Source of the DNA: [Clostridium] citroniae WAL-17108
GTDB taxonomy: Bacteria > Bacillota > Clostridia > Lachnospirales > Lachnospiraceae
Length of the DNA: 64,000 nt
Assembly: GCF_000233455.1 (NCBI RefSeq)
Contig: NZ_JH376420.1
Location: 908,459 to 972,458 of the forward strand
Reading direction: 5' to 3'
Shown piece by piece: positions 1 to 9,188 of the stretch. Both the position numbers and the translations under genes were made by a program. The notes under the pieces are model-generated. The model saw nothing but the letters and a program-made list of their open reading frames with translations, made no database searches and was not told the origin of the DNA. Positions within the stretch are counted from its first letter, which is position 1. The number at the start of each line of letters is the position of its first letter.

Positions 1-435
1 AGGTTCTGCCATATGGGACATCATCAGAAATCCAACGACAAACAGGCCTTTACTTTTAGCATACCGTATATGCTGGACCGATACATCCGCTTCAGTAACA
101 TGAGTTGCCACCCTCACCGCGCCGATTCCTGTTTCCTCTGCCCGCTTTAAGTTCTCTATAGTGCCTACTCCAGGCAGCAGCAGCACTGTAAGTTTTGCAT
201 TTTTGATTACTTCCCCTGCCGCACGCAGCAGTGTAAGTTCATCCACAGCAGAAAATCCGTAGTTAATAGAGGAACCGCCAATTCCATCTCCATGGCTCAA
301 TTCTATGAAATCTACCCCTGCCCTATCTAATCCTTCTGCCACTGCTTTTACCTGGTCAACGGTAAAACTATGGCTTACGGCATGGCTGCCATCCCGCAAG
401 GTTGTATCTATAAGCTTAACCTTTCTTCTGATCAT
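1..435 (-). CDS. 4-hydroxy-2-oxovalerate aldolase (DmpG/MhpE type), 3' end cut by window
   Basis: Class II pyruvate aldolase. The family cleaves 4-hydroxy-2-oxo acids to pyruvate plus an aldehyde and channels the aldehyde to a partner acylating dehydrogenase. About 145 N-terminal residues are visible. They begin MIRRKVKLIDTTLRDGSHA, which carries the TLRDGSHA metal and substrate motif of the HMGL-like TIM barrel. The ATG at 435 follows an AAAGAGG ribosome binding site. The gene lies 6 bp downstream of the dehydrogenase gene, as expected for a DmpFG pair. The C-terminal communication domain is outside the window. The aldehyde released here need not be acetaldehyde, because the neighbours suggest a sugar-acid substrate. 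Confidence 0.88.
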   Translation of the reverse strand, partial: MIRRKVKLIDTTLRDGSHAVSHSFTVDQVKAVAEGLDRAGVDFIELSHGDGIGGSSINYGFSAVDELTLLRAAGEVIKNAKLTVLLLPGVGTIENLKRAEETGIGAVRVATHVTEADVSVQHIRYAKSKGLFVVGFLMMSHMAEP

Positions 436-441
436 ACCATT

Positions 442-1314
442 TTACCTCTTTCCACCCAACAGCCTGCCTGCCACCTTTTCAGCTGTTGCCACAGCAGCCT
501 GATTAATAATATCCAGATTCCCGGAATAGGCCGGAAGAAAATCGCCCGCACCTTCCACTTCCACAATAACCGTAACCTTATTTCCATCAAGGACCGGCGG
601 CACCCGCAGGCGGTAGCCGGGAACATAACTTTTTACTTCCTTTACGATTGCTTCTACTGAATCCTTTATCCTTGCCTCATCGGGATTCTTAACCAATGCA
701 TAGACTGTGTTAGTCATCATCAACGGAGGATTGGCCGGATTCAATACAATAATGGCCTTTCCTTTATCAGATCCCGCCACTATCTCCAATGCCTTGGATG
801 TGGTCTCTGTAAATTCATCAATATTGGCCCTGGTACCTGGCCCTGCACTCTTTGAAGAAATTGCGGACACGATTTCGGTATATTCCGAATCAGCGACACG
901 ATTAATTGCATAAGCGATAGGAACCGTGGCCTGGCCTCCGCAGGTCACCATATTGAAATTATCCGTATCAAACGGAAGGCTGTCCATATTGACACACGGT
1001 ACCACATAAGGACCAACCGCAGCCGGTGTCATATCCATAACGATCTTCCCTGCTTTCTTTAATATAGGGGCATTATGTAAATGTGCTTTTGCACTGGTTG
1101 CATCAAATACAATGCGGATTTCAGTATCTGCAGCTATTGCATCCACGCCCTCAATTGAAGTATCAAATCCCAGTCCTGCGGCCCGCCTGATCCCTTCTGA
1201 TTCCACAATACCGGCCATCAGCTTCATTTCCAAGCTGCTGCTCTTCATGACCTTATACATTAAATCCGTTCCTATATTGCCCGGACCGATGATACCTACT
1301 TTAATTTTTTCCAT
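442..1314 (-). CDS. Acetaldehyde dehydrogenase (acylating), DmpF/MhpF family
   Basis: CoA- and NAD-dependent acylating aldehyde dehydrogenase, 290 residues. The N-terminal Rossmann motif [12 protein letters not shown] is at about residues 7-18. The catalytic cysteine is in [10 protein letters not shown] (Cys125). The family normally works in a complex with a DmpG aldolase, and that gene follows immediately. The start at 1314 is chosen because GGGAGG lies 7 bases upstream. An in-frame TTG at 1329 lies before this ribosome binding site and is unlikely to be used. In meta-cleavage operons these two enzymes end aromatic degradation, but no ring-cleavage genes are here, so the input is probably a dehydrated sugar acid from the IlvD-like enzyme upstream. 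Confidence 0.9.
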   Translation of the reverse strand: MEKIKVGIIGPGNIGTDLMYKVMKSSSLEMKLMAGIVESEGIRRAAGLGFDTSIEGVDAIAADTEIRIVFDATSAKAHLHNAPILKKAGKIVMDMTPAAVGPYVVPCVNMDSLPFDTDNFNMVTCGGQATVPIAYAINRVADSEYTEIVSAISSKSAGPGTRANIDEFTETTSKALEIVAGSDKGKAIIVLNPANPPLMMTNTVYALVKNPDEARIKDSVEAIVKEVKSYVPGYRLRVPPVLDGNKVTVIVEVEGAGDFLPAYSGNLDIINQAAVATAEKVAGRLLGGKR

Positions 1315-1331
1315 GAAAATGCCTCCCAAAA

Positions 1332-2606
1332 CTAAAATGTAAACCCTAATACACCATAGACAATCGTTGCCACCGCCGTCATGCCAAATCCGATCAGAGA
1401 CTCATATGGAATGATCTTAAGCCTTTCCTTGATTGACATCTGCAGCGTTCCTGCACTGATATGGAAGAAACTCCCGTGAGGCAGACAGTCAAACACACAG
1501 CAGCCCGCATGAATCATTACAGCTGCCTGGACTGCAGTCACTCCAAATGAAAGGATGGTTGGACCGAAAACCTGGGATGCCACGGTAGCTCCTGCCACAC
1601 AGGAAGCGGTGGCTCCACCCATAACAATGCCTGACAATGGCGCAAGGATATATCCAGGAAGCCCTGATACCTCAACAAGGCTAATGAGCGTATCCTTTAA
1701 TCCGGAATTGGAAATGATACCCGATATGGTCCCTGTTCCCAGAAGCAGAAGCACAATGCCGCTCATCCTCTGAAGGCCTGTATTTGCATACTTCAGCATT
1801 TCTTTGGGCTGCCTGATGGCGATGGCTCCAATCACTCCTCCAATGGGCAGGGCTACAATGGGATCAATGGTAATTCCGCAGATCGGGCGAAGCATCAGCA
1901 GAATGATCGTGCAGAATGGTCCTGCCAGGGCGCAGCCGATGGATGGAAGCTGCCTTGTCTCAGCAACCGTACGATTGGTAAGCTTTGTGGAATCCACCAT
2001 TTCCCCCTTATTCTTAAGCATGACCATGAATATGTAGGTAAATGCAATTCCGGCCAAAGCAGGTATCATTCCTCCAAGCACCACAGAAGTCATGGGAATG
2101 CCCAAATTCTCAGCCAAGGCAATGGTATTGGGATTGGGCGAAATGATATTCCCGGCATGGATACCGCCGATCAGTGCAATGGATGCAGCTGCCTTGGAAT
2201 ATCTGGTGGAAAGTGCAATATCCAAAGCAATAGGAGCAACGATCACCACCACCACATCTCCAAACGTTCCCACTGCCTGAAGGACCCATGCGGACAGAAT
2301 GATTGCCAAAAGTGCAAAGCGGCTGCCCATCTTTTTCACAATTGTATGAGCAATGGTTTCCGCTGATCCGGATTCGATCAGGAAACCGGCCAGCATTCCT
2401 GCCGCAATGATACGCAGGATCCCTGACGCCATACCGCTGCCGCCGGATACCATCAGACTGACTGTTTCCGTCAATCCTGCTCCTCCGATCATTCCGCCTG
2501 CCAATGCTCCCAGCATCATGCCGTATACGGGCGGAACCTTTAAAATGATCAATACAATCGCTATAACAAGTCCGGCTACAGCGCCTAATGTACTTATTGT
2601 TGCCAT
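1332..2606 (-). CDS. GntP-family gluconate/organic-acid permease
   Basis: Integral membrane transporter of about 424 residues with roughly a dozen hydrophobic segments, resembling the GntP family (gluconate, other aldonates and hydroxy acids, taken up by proton symport). A family-like stretch, [18 protein letters not shown], lies in the first half. [16 protein letters not shown] segment lies near the C-terminus. The start at 2606 ([12 protein letters not shown]) follows a GGGGG ribosome binding site; an upstream in-frame extension would overlap the dehydratase gene and lacks family character. It sits between the dehydratase and the aldehyde dehydrogenase, so it is the probable importer of the operon's acid substrate. 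Confidence 0.85.
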   Translation of the reverse strand: MATISTLGAVAGLVIAIVLIILKVPPVYGMMLGALAGGMIGGAGLTETVSLMVSGGSGMASGILRIIAAGMLAGFLIESGSAETIAHTIVKKMGSRFALLAIILSAWVLQAVGTFGDVVVVIVAPIALDIALSTRYSKAAASIALIGGIHAGNIISPNPNTIALAENLGIPMTSVVLGGMIPALAGIAFTYIFMVMLKNKGEMVDSTKLTNRTVAETRQLPSIGCALAGPFCTIILLMLRPICGITIDPIVALPIGGVIGAIAIRQPKEMLKYANTGLQRMSGIVLLLLGTGTISGIISNSGLKDTLISLVEVSGLPGYILAPLSGIVMGGATASCVAGATVASQVFGPTILSFGVTAVQAAVMIHAGCCVFDCLPHGSFFHISAGTLQMSIKERLKIIPYESLIGFGMTAVATIVYGVLGFTF

Positions 2607-2635
2607 AATATACCCCCATCTTATTATCTGTCTGA

Positions 2636-4315
2636 TCAACACTGAATGATTGCACCTTTGTCTGCCGAAGATGCCACTTTGGAATAGAGTTTTAAATAGC
2701 CGTTGGGTATCTCTTTTTCCGGTTTTACCCAATGTTTTCTGCGCGCACTGATAATCTCATCAGAAACGTGAAGCTCAAGTTTTCCTTCTGTCACATCGAT
2801 CATTATCTCATCCCCATCCTCCACAAGGGCCAAGGGACCGCCTTCTGCTGCCTCAGGTGAGATATGCCCCACAAAGCATCCATTATTTGTTCCCGAAAAA
2901 CGTCCGTCCGTGATCAAAGCCGTATCCTTTGCAAGCCCCATGCCATACATATACTTCATAGCCTTAAACATCTCCCTCATGCCGGGGCCTCCCTTAGGTC
3001 CTTCATAACGGATGACTACTACCTCTCCCTTCTGGATCTCACCACTCAGAATGGCTGATTCCGCCTCCTCCTCCGAGTTATAACATCTGGCCTTCCCGGT
3101 AAAACGGTGAAGAGCCGGATCAATGGCACCCGGTTTGGAAATTGCCGTATCCGGTGCCAGGTTTCCCGACAATACGGCTACACCGCCTGTCCTGGAAAAT
3201 GGTTCATCCACTGTCTTGATGATCTCACGGTTCTCCGGATACCAGTACACCTGATCTTTAAGGTTTTCGTCCACAGACTTTCCAGTACATGTGACTGCAC
3301 TCCGGTCTATGATACTTCCCAAACGGTCCATCACCCGCGGAATGCCGCCTGCCCGGTAAAACGCTTCCATATCCCACTTTGCCGCCGGGTTTACCTTGGC
3401 AATCTGAGGCGTTGTAAGATTCAGCGTTCTAAACTCTTCCACCACATTCATATCCAATTTTGCCTCATTCGCAATGGCTGCAATATGCAAAACAGCATTC
3501 GTGGATCCACAGATCGCCATAGTAACCTTAATTGCATTACGTATGGACTCCTTTGTTATAACCTGTTTTGCTGTGATGTTGTTCATCACCAGATTCACAA
3601 CAGCACGCCCGGCCTCAAAAGAAGACTTCAGGCGTTCCCCATAAGGAGCGGGTATCAAAGCACTTCCCGGCAGACTCATTCCCATTGCTTCCGATACGCA
3701 GCACATGGAATTAGCGGTTCCTAAAAAAGAACAGGATCCGCATCCGGGACAAGCCGTATTCTCCAGTGAACGGTACTCATCCTCTGTGATCTTCCCGGAA
3801 CGGGTCATTCCTTTTGCCTCATCAATGGATGTCAAGTCTGACTTTCTTCCGTCAAACTCGATCCCCCCTAACATAGGGCCGCCGACACATACAATCGCAG
3901 GAATGTCAAGACGTGCGGCAGCCATCAACATGCCGGGAACGATCTTATCACAGGAAGCCAGCAAGACAATACCATCGAGCCTGTGAGCCTGTACCATGAC
4001 CTCTATGGAATTACAGATGATTTCCCTTGACGGAAGTATATAATTCATACCTATATGCCCCTGTGCCACACCATCGCAGCATCCAATGGTGCCAAACTCT
4101 ACTGCAGTTCCACCTGCACTGTAAATTCCTTTTTTAACAAATTCATTTACCTGGTTCAGGTTAAAATGTCCGGGAACACAGGTATTCCATGTATTGGCAA
4201 TCCCTATAAGTGGTTTATGATCCAGTTCATAATCAGAATATCCCATGGATTTAAAAAGAGAGCGGTAAAAGGGACTGTCCTCGCCGTGCATGATTTCATT
4301 GCTTCTAAATTCCAT
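2636..4315 (-). CDS. IlvD/Edd-family dehydratase (probable sugar-acid dehydratase)
   Basis: Iron-sulfur dehydratase of 559 residues, a normal length for the family. Cluster and active-site motifs are present: GCCDGVAQGH, ASCDKIVPG and CPGCGSCSFLGTANSM in the N-terminal half, and DGRFSG in the C-terminal half. The family converts 2,3-dihydroxy acids to 2-keto-3-deoxy acids; members include IlvD, Edd and pentonate dehydratases. No branched-chain amino-acid genes are nearby. It is the first gene of an operon with a GntP permease and a pyruvate aldolase/acylating dehydrogenase pair. A catabolic aldonate dehydratase is therefore more likely than IlvD. An IclR gene is divergent upstream. Confidence 0.85.
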   Translation of the reverse strand: MEFRSNEIMHGEDSPFYRSLFKSMGYSDYELDHKPLIGIANTWNTCVPGHFNLNQVNEFVKKGIYSAGGTAVEFGTIGCCDGVAQGHIGMNYILPSREIICNSIEVMVQAHRLDGIVLLASCDKIVPGMLMAAARLDIPAIVCVGGPMLGGIEFDGRKSDLTSIDEAKGMTRSGKITEDEYRSLENTACPGCGSCSFLGTANSMCCVSEAMGMSLPGSALIPAPYGERLKSSFEAGRAVVNLVMNNITAKQVITKESIRNAIKVTMAICGSTNAVLHIAAIANEAKLDMNVVEEFRTLNLTTPQIAKVNPAAKWDMEAFYRAGGIPRVMDRLGSIIDRSAVTCTGKSVDENLKDQVYWYPENREIIKTVDEPFSRTGGVAVLSGNLAPDTAISKPGAIDPALHRFTGKARCYNSEEEAESAILSGEIQKGEVVVIRYEGPKGGPGMREMFKAMKYMYGMGLAKDTALITDGRFSGTNNGCFVGHISPEAAEGGPLALVEDGDEIMIDVTEGKLELHVSDEIISARRKHWVKPEKEIPNGYLKLYSKVASSADKGAIIQC

Positions 4316-4346
4316 TCTTATCCTCCTATTAAGTAAGCTTTAATTT

Positions 4347-4363
4347 GTTCTATATTATAGAAC
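4347..4363. promoter_or_regulatory. Palindromic operator, probably for the divergent IclR regulator
   Basis: GTTCTATATTATAGAAC is a perfect 8-1-8 inverted repeat in the divergent intergenic region. A second, imperfect copy (TTCTATATTGTAA) follows within a few bases. IclR proteins usually bind short palindromes between their own gene and the operon they control. Binding here is inferred. Confidence 0.6.
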
Positions 4364-4473
4364 TTTATTCTATATTGTAATAATATCCTATTTTATTTTA
4401 CACGTCAATAACAAATCAATACAAATTCCATACAAGTTTTTGTGTATTTTGTATAAGCAGAAAAAGAAAACGG

Positions 4474-4502
4474 TTGAAATATTCTAAGTAAAATGTTAAA
4501 TT
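4474..4502 (+). promoter_or_regulatory. Candidate promoter of the IclR gene
   Basis: TTGAAA and TAAATT are spaced by 17 bases and end 21 bases before the start codon. This matches a SigA promoter only moderately. A GAGGAGG ribosome binding site lies between it and the gene. Confidence 0.4.
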
Positions 4503-4523
4503 ACTATTACGAGGAGGAATGTT

Positions 4524-5297
4524 ATGGCAACAACAAAAATCATACAGTCTTTAGAGCGGGCCATGTCCATCTTAGAACTGTTCCAGAATAATGTGGTAGA
4601 ATTAAGTTTAAAGGATATCTCTGAAAGGCTGGAATTAAATAAAAGTACTACCTTTGGCCTTGTAAACAGTCTGTCCTCCCTTGGGTATCTATTGCAAAAT
4701 GAAGAGAATCAGAAGTATTGCCTGGGGCCTAAGATATTATCTCTATCCAATGCCCTAAAGATGAATAATGTCCTGATACGGATTGCACATCCTTTTCTTG
4801 AACAGCTCTCTCATAAATATCATGAAACAGTACACAGCGCTGTACAGTCTGATAACAGTGTCATTTATCTGGACAAAGTAGAATCGGATTCATCTATTTT
4901 TATCAACACTCAAATGGGTGTTAAAAACTACATGTATTGTACCGGTGTAGGAAAATGTCTTTTGTCCTATAAATCGGAAGCACAAATTGACCAGATTCTG
5001 TCTTTTCCACTTAAGGCTAAGACTTATAATACGATCACCCAGAGAGATGCGCTTTTACATGAACTGAAACTGAGCAGAGAGCGCGGATATTCTATGGACA
5101 ATGAAGAGATAGAAATAGGCCTTACATGCATAGGTTTTCCGGTTTTCAAAAGCTTTGAGGAGCCTGGCTTTGCCATCAGTATTTCCGGGGCAACGGGCAG
5201 AATTCTGGACAAGCTTCAAAATACCGACCTGATACATGATATGCGGTTAGCTGCCGCGGCAATGTCGCGGCAAATTTATAATTACCAGGCCCATTAA
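4524..5297 (+). CDS. IclR-family transcriptional regulator
   Basis: 257-residue regulator with an N-terminal winged helix-turn-helix. The opening, TTKIIQSLERAMSILELF, is the classic start of the family, and the recognition helix lies around LELNKSTTFGLVNSLSSLGY. The C-terminal effector domain spans about residues 75-250, with the conserved SRERGYSMDNEE-type segment near residue 185. A GAGGAGG ribosome binding site precedes the ATG at 4524. It is transcribed divergently from the dehydratase/GntP/aldolase operon and probably controls it through the palindromes in between. The effector is likely the imported acid or a pathway intermediate, which is inference. Confidence 0.9.
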   Translation: MATTKIIQSLERAMSILELFQNNVVELSLKDISERLELNKSTTFGLVNSLSSLGYLLQNEENQKYCLGPKILSLSNALKMNNVLIRIAHPFLEQLSHKYHETVHSAVQSDNSVIYLDKVESDSSIFINTQMGVKNYMYCTGVGKCLLSYKSEAQIDQILSFPLKAKTYNTITQRDALLHELKLSRERGYSMDNEEIEIGLTCIGFPVFKSFEEPGFAISISGATGRILDKLQNTDLIHDMRLAAAAMSRQIYNYQAH

Positions 5298-5361
5298 TGT
5301 ATGTCTGGAGGTTTTATTCTCCGCAGATTCATCCAGTATCTAACGAAAGCCGCCATGTATG

Positions 5362-5400
5362 ATCCGGTATCCTGTATCAGGATACCGGATATCCTTTTTT
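5362..5400 (+). terminator. Rho-independent terminator after the IclR gene
   Basis: A 13-bp perfect stem (ATCCGGTATCCTG and its complement) with a TAT loop is followed by ATCC and six T. Apart from this hairpin, I see no gene or convincing element in the 339 bases between 5298 and 5636. Confidence 0.9.
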
Positions 5401-5636
5401 AGAAATAAAAAAATCCCCTAATCCAATACCCAGACCAGGGAATTCAAACAATATATCCTGTTTTATAGCTGGCTGATCTTCAGCCGTTGGCTTTTTTTCC
5501 AATTTTTTTTAAAAAACCGCCATTCCATAAAAACCTTCCCTCCTCGGCGTAAAAACAGCATACATAGGACCCTTATCCTATTCAGCACAAAATCCTCCAC
5601 AAACTCATATGTCTCATTAGTAATAGATATTTCTGT

Positions 5637-6830
5637 CTATTTCTTTAGAAGCCATTCCAAAACATTAATCTGCTTGATACCATTATAGGATGTCAGTGGC
5701 GTATAATCCATAGTAAGAAGATACTTGGGATTATGGTCTTTTATTGCATCCAGTGATGAAAGTTCCCGCTTTAGTGTCTGCTCTTCCAATACGGTCTGAG
5801 ATACTTGATAATATTCTTCCCCTTCGGCGCCAATGGCAATAAAATCAACCTCAGCATCTCCAACTTTTCCTATATGAACTTCATAACCTCGTCTTATAAG
5901 TTCCAGGTAAACAATATTTTCTAAGATATGCCCCATGTCTGCCTGTTTCGTGCCTAATATAAAATAACGAAGCCCTATATCCGCTGCATAATATTTCGAT
6001 CCTGTAACGAGATACTGCTTCCCTTTTATATCATATCTTCCTACCTTATATAGAATAAAACTGTCACAAAGAGCAGAAAGATAGTTTTCCACAGTAGGTA
6101 CGCTGATTTTCCTCCCTGACGATGTCATTGCATTTGCAATCTTAGTGGCGGAACACATATTTCCAATGTTATCAAACATAAATTCCACCACGCTTTGAAG
6201 CATAGATGGATCAGATATTTTCTTTCTGGTAACGATATCTTTGAGCAAGATTGTATTGTAAATTCCCTCAAGATAAACTCTGATATCTTGTTTTCTTGCA
6301 AGTTCAAGTGTTCCTGGAAAAGAACTGTTTTGTAAATAATTCATATACAGTGCACCTGTATTTGTGTTTCCAGGATATGCTGATATATATTCCTTAAAAG
6401 AAAGAGGAAGCATTTTTATCTCAACGTACCTGCCAGAGAGCAATGTGGCAAGTTCTCCGGAAAGCAGGAACGCATTAGACCCCGTAATATATAAATCTAC
6501 ATTTTTCTTTACATAAAGCCAGTCTACTGCTTCCTGGAAATTTTCAACTTGCTGTACTTCATCTAAAAATACATAGTTCTTATTGCTCTTTACCAGTTTA
6601 CTTTCCACATATTGATATAGCTTTTCTGATGTGCGAATACCACGATAATCACCGTCCTCCAAATTAACGGTTATGATTTGTTCCTCTTCTACTCCATTCT
6701 CTTTTAAATAGGACTGATACAATTCAAACATCGTTGACTTACCGCAGCGGCGAATTCCGGTTATTACTTTTATTAGGTTTTTATCTTTAAAACTAATTAA
6801 ACTTTCAAGATAATCATTTCGTTCAATCAT
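5637..6830 (-). CDS. AAA ATPase with DUF4143 C-terminal domain
   Basis: 397-residue P-loop ATPase. Walker A is GIRRCGKST at about residues 25-33, and the Walker B-like strand is YVFLDEVQQ near residue 90. An arginine-finger-type ITGSNAFLLSG motif follows. The C-terminal half has the DUF4143 layout: a winged-helix-like segment, then a nuclease-fold-like strand with VDFIA near the end. Family members are widespread in anaerobes, often in many copies, and their function is not settled. The gene is isolated, AT-richer than its neighbours and flanked by gene-poor DNA, which suggests acquisition. The ATG at 6830 has only a weak ribosome binding site. Confidence 0.85.
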   Translation of the reverse strand: MIERNDYLESLISFKDKNLIKVITGIRRCGKSTMFELYQSYLKENGVEEEQIITVNLEDGDYRGIRTSEKLYQYVESKLVKSNKNYVFLDEVQQVENFQEAVDWLYVKKNVDLYITGSNAFLLSGELATLLSGRYVEIKMLPLSFKEYISAYPGNTNTGALYMNYLQNSSFPGTLELARKQDIRVYLEGIYNTILLKDIVTRKKISDPSMLQSVVEFMFDNIGNMCSATKIANAMTSSGRKISVPTVENYLSALCDSFILYKVGRYDIKGKQYLVTGSKYYAADIGLRYFILGTKQADMGHILENIVYLELIRRGYEVHIGKVGDAEVDFIAIGAEGEEYYQVSQTVLEEQTLKRELSSLDAIKDHNPKYLLTMDYTPLTSYNGIKQINVLEWLLKK

Positions 6831-7292
6831 TTGTTACGCCTCCCCATAGTTTTTATAAACCAACAATAACATATCTTCTCATTTTTGTAAAGTTTGTAAT
6901 AAACATTTTACAAAGTTCCCTACTTTTTGAAATTTGTAAGATGTGTTATTATGCTATTTTCTCACTATTGTACGCAAGAAGCACCTTGCTGATGATTTTA
7001 ATCCGAATGACAATTACAAAAGTATTTTTCCAGGCTGATGTAAATGGTGGACCCAGTATAAAAAGAGAGAAAAAACGTCCGGCGGCTATCGAAGAACCGC
7101 TACCTTAACATTATTGAAATCTTTGATGCAAAAAGTGGTACAAAGCGAAAGACAGGATTAACAAATGGAGTGATAAATGTATATAAATAATAGTGGAAAT
7201 CCGAATAAAATAATGGTAAAATCCAACAAGATACGCATGGAATATTGCCAAATAATTATAAAAGTTCCACAACTGGGAGGGGGTATTTCAAA
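6831..7292. other. Gene-poor intergenic stretch
   Basis: About 460 bases without a convincing gene. A 42-codon open stretch on the plus strand (7062-7190) has coding-like composition but no start signal and no recognisable relative. It may be the tail of a decayed gene. No RNA element was recognised. Confidence 0.4.
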
Positions 7293-7321
7293 TTGACTTC
7301 CAACATACATGACCTTAGAAT
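7293..7321 (+). promoter_or_regulatory. SigA-type promoter of the DeoC/PTS operon
   Basis: TTGACT and TAGAAT are separated by exactly 17 bases and end 40 bases before the first start codon. A GAGGAGG ribosome binding site follows at 7347-7353. Confidence 0.75.
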
Positions 7322-7361
7322 GAAGACGAAATAAAACAACAATCTCGAGGAGGAATAAGGC

Positions 7362-8027
7362 ATGGATGTAACAAGAAACGATGTGGAACGGATGATCGAT
7401 GCTTCCCTGGGTGCAACGCCGGCGCCTACCCTGGCACAGGTGGAGGAGTTTGTGCGAAAAACACTGAATTATAACTTTGCCACCACATTGACAGAACCAT
7501 TTTTCATCCGGGGAAATGCAGACATACTTCACCAGGCAGGCAAGGAACTGGTCAGCGTAATCTCCTATCCCCTGGGCGGTATGACCCATGAAGCAAAACT
7601 ATACCAGGCGAAACAGGCACTTAAGGACGGAGCGGATGAACTGGACATCTCCATGGATGTCAGCGCCTTTAAATCAGGCAGGTATGATTATGTTAAGGAA
7701 GATCTGAAGCCTTTTGTGGATATGATGGAAGGCAGAATCATGAAAATGATTTATTTTGCCAGTCTCTTAACCGAAGACGAACAGCTGCGGGCTGCCGAGA
7801 TGGCAATTGAATTGGGAATTCCCTATCTTAAGACAAATACAGGCTTCGGGTTTGTCACCACCACAGATCAGGTAAAACTCATCAAAGACCACTACCATGA
7901 TGCAATAAAGGTTATGACCTCTGGCGGCGTCAGGACCAAGGAAGATGCTATTGCCATGATAGAAGCTGGAGCAGAACGGATTGCAACCAGTTCCGCATTC
8001 AAAATTGTAGACAGCTTTCAGGATTGA
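7362..8027 (+). CDS. Divergent DeoC-like aldolase (DeoC1)
   Basis: 221-residue TIM-barrel protein of the deoxyribose-phosphate aldolase family. The Schiff-base lysine is kept in LKTNTGFG (Lys157), and the proton-relay aspartate in ADELDISMDV (Asp95). The second active-site lysine, normally in a VKASGG-type loop, is replaced: the loop here reads KVMTSGGVRT, with Met at the usual position. The N-terminal DxTLLKP-type motif is also lost. It is the first gene of the PTS operon and is followed 22 bp later by a canonical paralogue. It probably cleaves or forms a carbon-carbon bond in a phosphorylated deoxy-sugar, but its substrate may differ from deoxyribose 5-phosphate. Confidence 0.8.
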   Translation: MDVTRNDVERMIDASLGATPAPTLAQVEEFVRKTLNYNFATTLTEPFFIRGNADILHQAGKELVSVISYPLGGMTHEAKLYQAKQALKDGADELDISMDVSAFKSGRYDYVKEDLKPFVDMMEGRIMKMIYFASLLTEDEQLRAAEMAIELGIPYLKTNTGFGFVTTTDQVKLIKDHYHDAIKVMTSGGVRTKEDAIAMIEAGAERIATSSAFKIVDSFQD

Positions 8028-8049
8028 AACGATTGAGGAGGACAGAAAA

Positions 8050-8718
8050 ATGAATAGAAATGAATTGGCGCGTTATATTGACCAGACAACATTAAAACCT
8101 GGAATGAACCATGACTATGTCGCCAAGTTTTGCCGGAATGCAAAGGAGAACCATTTTGCCAGTGTCTGCATACTGCCCAATATGATAGAAACGGCAGCCG
8201 AGGCACTGAAGGATTCCGACACAAAGGTGTGCACGGTTATCAGCTTTCCTCTGGGATTTGATTGGCCGGATGTGAAAATCCATGAGACAGAGGACGCCCT
8301 TGACAAGGGAGCCCAGGAAATTGACCTGGTAATGAATGTATCTGCGTTAAAGTCTGAGAGATACGACATCATAATTGAGGAACTGGATGGCGTGGTAAAG
8401 GCCAGCCATGCCAGGGGGGCAATCGTTAAGCTGATTATTGAGACCCCGCTGCTTACGAATGACCAGATTGTAAAAGCATGTGGCCTTGCGGAGCAGCATG
8501 GTGTGGACATAGTCAAGACTTCCACCGGATTTTCGGCCATGCTGCCGCGTTCCACTTCTGTGGATGATGTGAAACTAATCCGCAGCAGCGTAAAGCCTGG
8601 GACAGGCATCAAAGCGGCTGGAGGAATCCGCACCACCGCGGATACCCTTGCCATGATTGAGGCAGGGGCTACAAGAATCGGCGCCAGTGCTGGAGAGGAA
8701 ATCATTGGTGGCCTGTAA
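8050..8718 (+). CDS. Deoxyribose-phosphate aldolase family protein (DeoC2)
   Basis: 222-residue class I aldolase. All usual motifs are present: IDQTTLKP at residues 10-17, EIDLVMNVSALKS with the catalytic Asp92, DIVKTSTGFS with the Schiff-base Lys156, and IKAAGGIRT with the second Lys188. The family splits 2-deoxyribose 5-phosphate to glyceraldehyde 3-phosphate and acetaldehyde, and some members act on other deoxy-sugar phosphates. A GAGGAGG site precedes the ATG. Its place between a divergent DeoC and an ascorbate-type PTS points to catabolism of an imported, phosphorylated deoxy-sugar or deoxy-alditol rather than nucleoside salvage, since no nucleoside phosphorylase or phosphopentomutase is near. 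Confidence 0.88.
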   Translation: MNRNELARYIDQTTLKPGMNHDYVAKFCRNAKENHFASVCILPNMIETAAEALKDSDTKVCTVISFPLGFDWPDVKIHETEDALDKGAQEIDLVMNVSALKSERYDIIIEELDGVVKASHARGAIVKLIIETPLLTNDQIVKACGLAEQHGVDIVKTSTGFSAMLPRSTSVDDVKLIRSSVKPGTGIKAAGGIRTTADTLAMIEAGATRIGASAGEEIIGGL

Positions 8719-8735
8719 AAAGGCGGAGGATCGGG

Positions 8736-9188
8736 ATGCAGAAACTGGTAAGTTTGGATGATATAGAATTAAATGTGTCTGCAGCTGACTGGCAGGATGC
8801 GGTCATAAAATCAGGAACCATACTTTTAAATAATGGCTATGTGACCAGGGAATATGTGAATGCCATGGTCCAAACGGTCAAAAACCTTGGGCCGTATATC
8901 GTGGTGGCTCCGGGACTGGCAATGCCTCATGCAAGAAGTACCAACGGCGTCATAAAGAGCGGCATTAGTATCATGACATTGTCCCAGCCTGTGGAATTTG
9001 GCAATGAGAGCAATGATCCGGTCTACCTGTTAATCGGACTGGCGGGAAGCAATGATGATCTTCATTTAAAAATCATGCAGGCTATTGCCACCATATTTGA
9101 AGATGACAGGATGCTGGAACGGATTACAGCGTGTGACCGCCGGGAGATGGTTGCCAGGATATTCAATGATGTGGAGGTGGAGGAATAA
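8736..9188 (+). CDS. PTS EIIA component, fructose/ascorbate (EIIA-2) type
   Basis: 150-residue cytoplasmic phosphocarrier. The phosphorylated histidine is in GLAMPHARS at about residue 68, the usual EIIA-2 signature (compare UlaC). It passes phosphate from HPr to the EIIB encoded next. The start has a GGCGGAGG ribosome binding site, and the stop overlaps the first base of the IIB start. The partner IIC is UlaA-like, so the whole transporter is of the Asc/Sga type. Confidence 0.88.
   Translation: MQKLVSLDDIELNVSAADWQDAVIKSGTILLNNGYVTREYVNAMVQTVKNLGPYIVVAPGLAMPHARSTNGVIKSGISIMTLSQPVEFGNESNDPVYLLIGLAGSNDDLHLKIMQAIATIFEDDRMLERITACDRREMVARIFNDVEVEE

Noticed and set aside
1332..4315. IlvD as part of branched-chain amino-acid synthesis
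   Set aside because: No ilv or leu genes are nearby and the operon context is catabolic; the gene is kept as a sugar-acid dehydratase.
7062..7190. Coding-like open stretch of 42 codons on the plus strand
   Set aside because: No start codon with a ribosome binding site and no recognisable relative; at most a decayed gene end.
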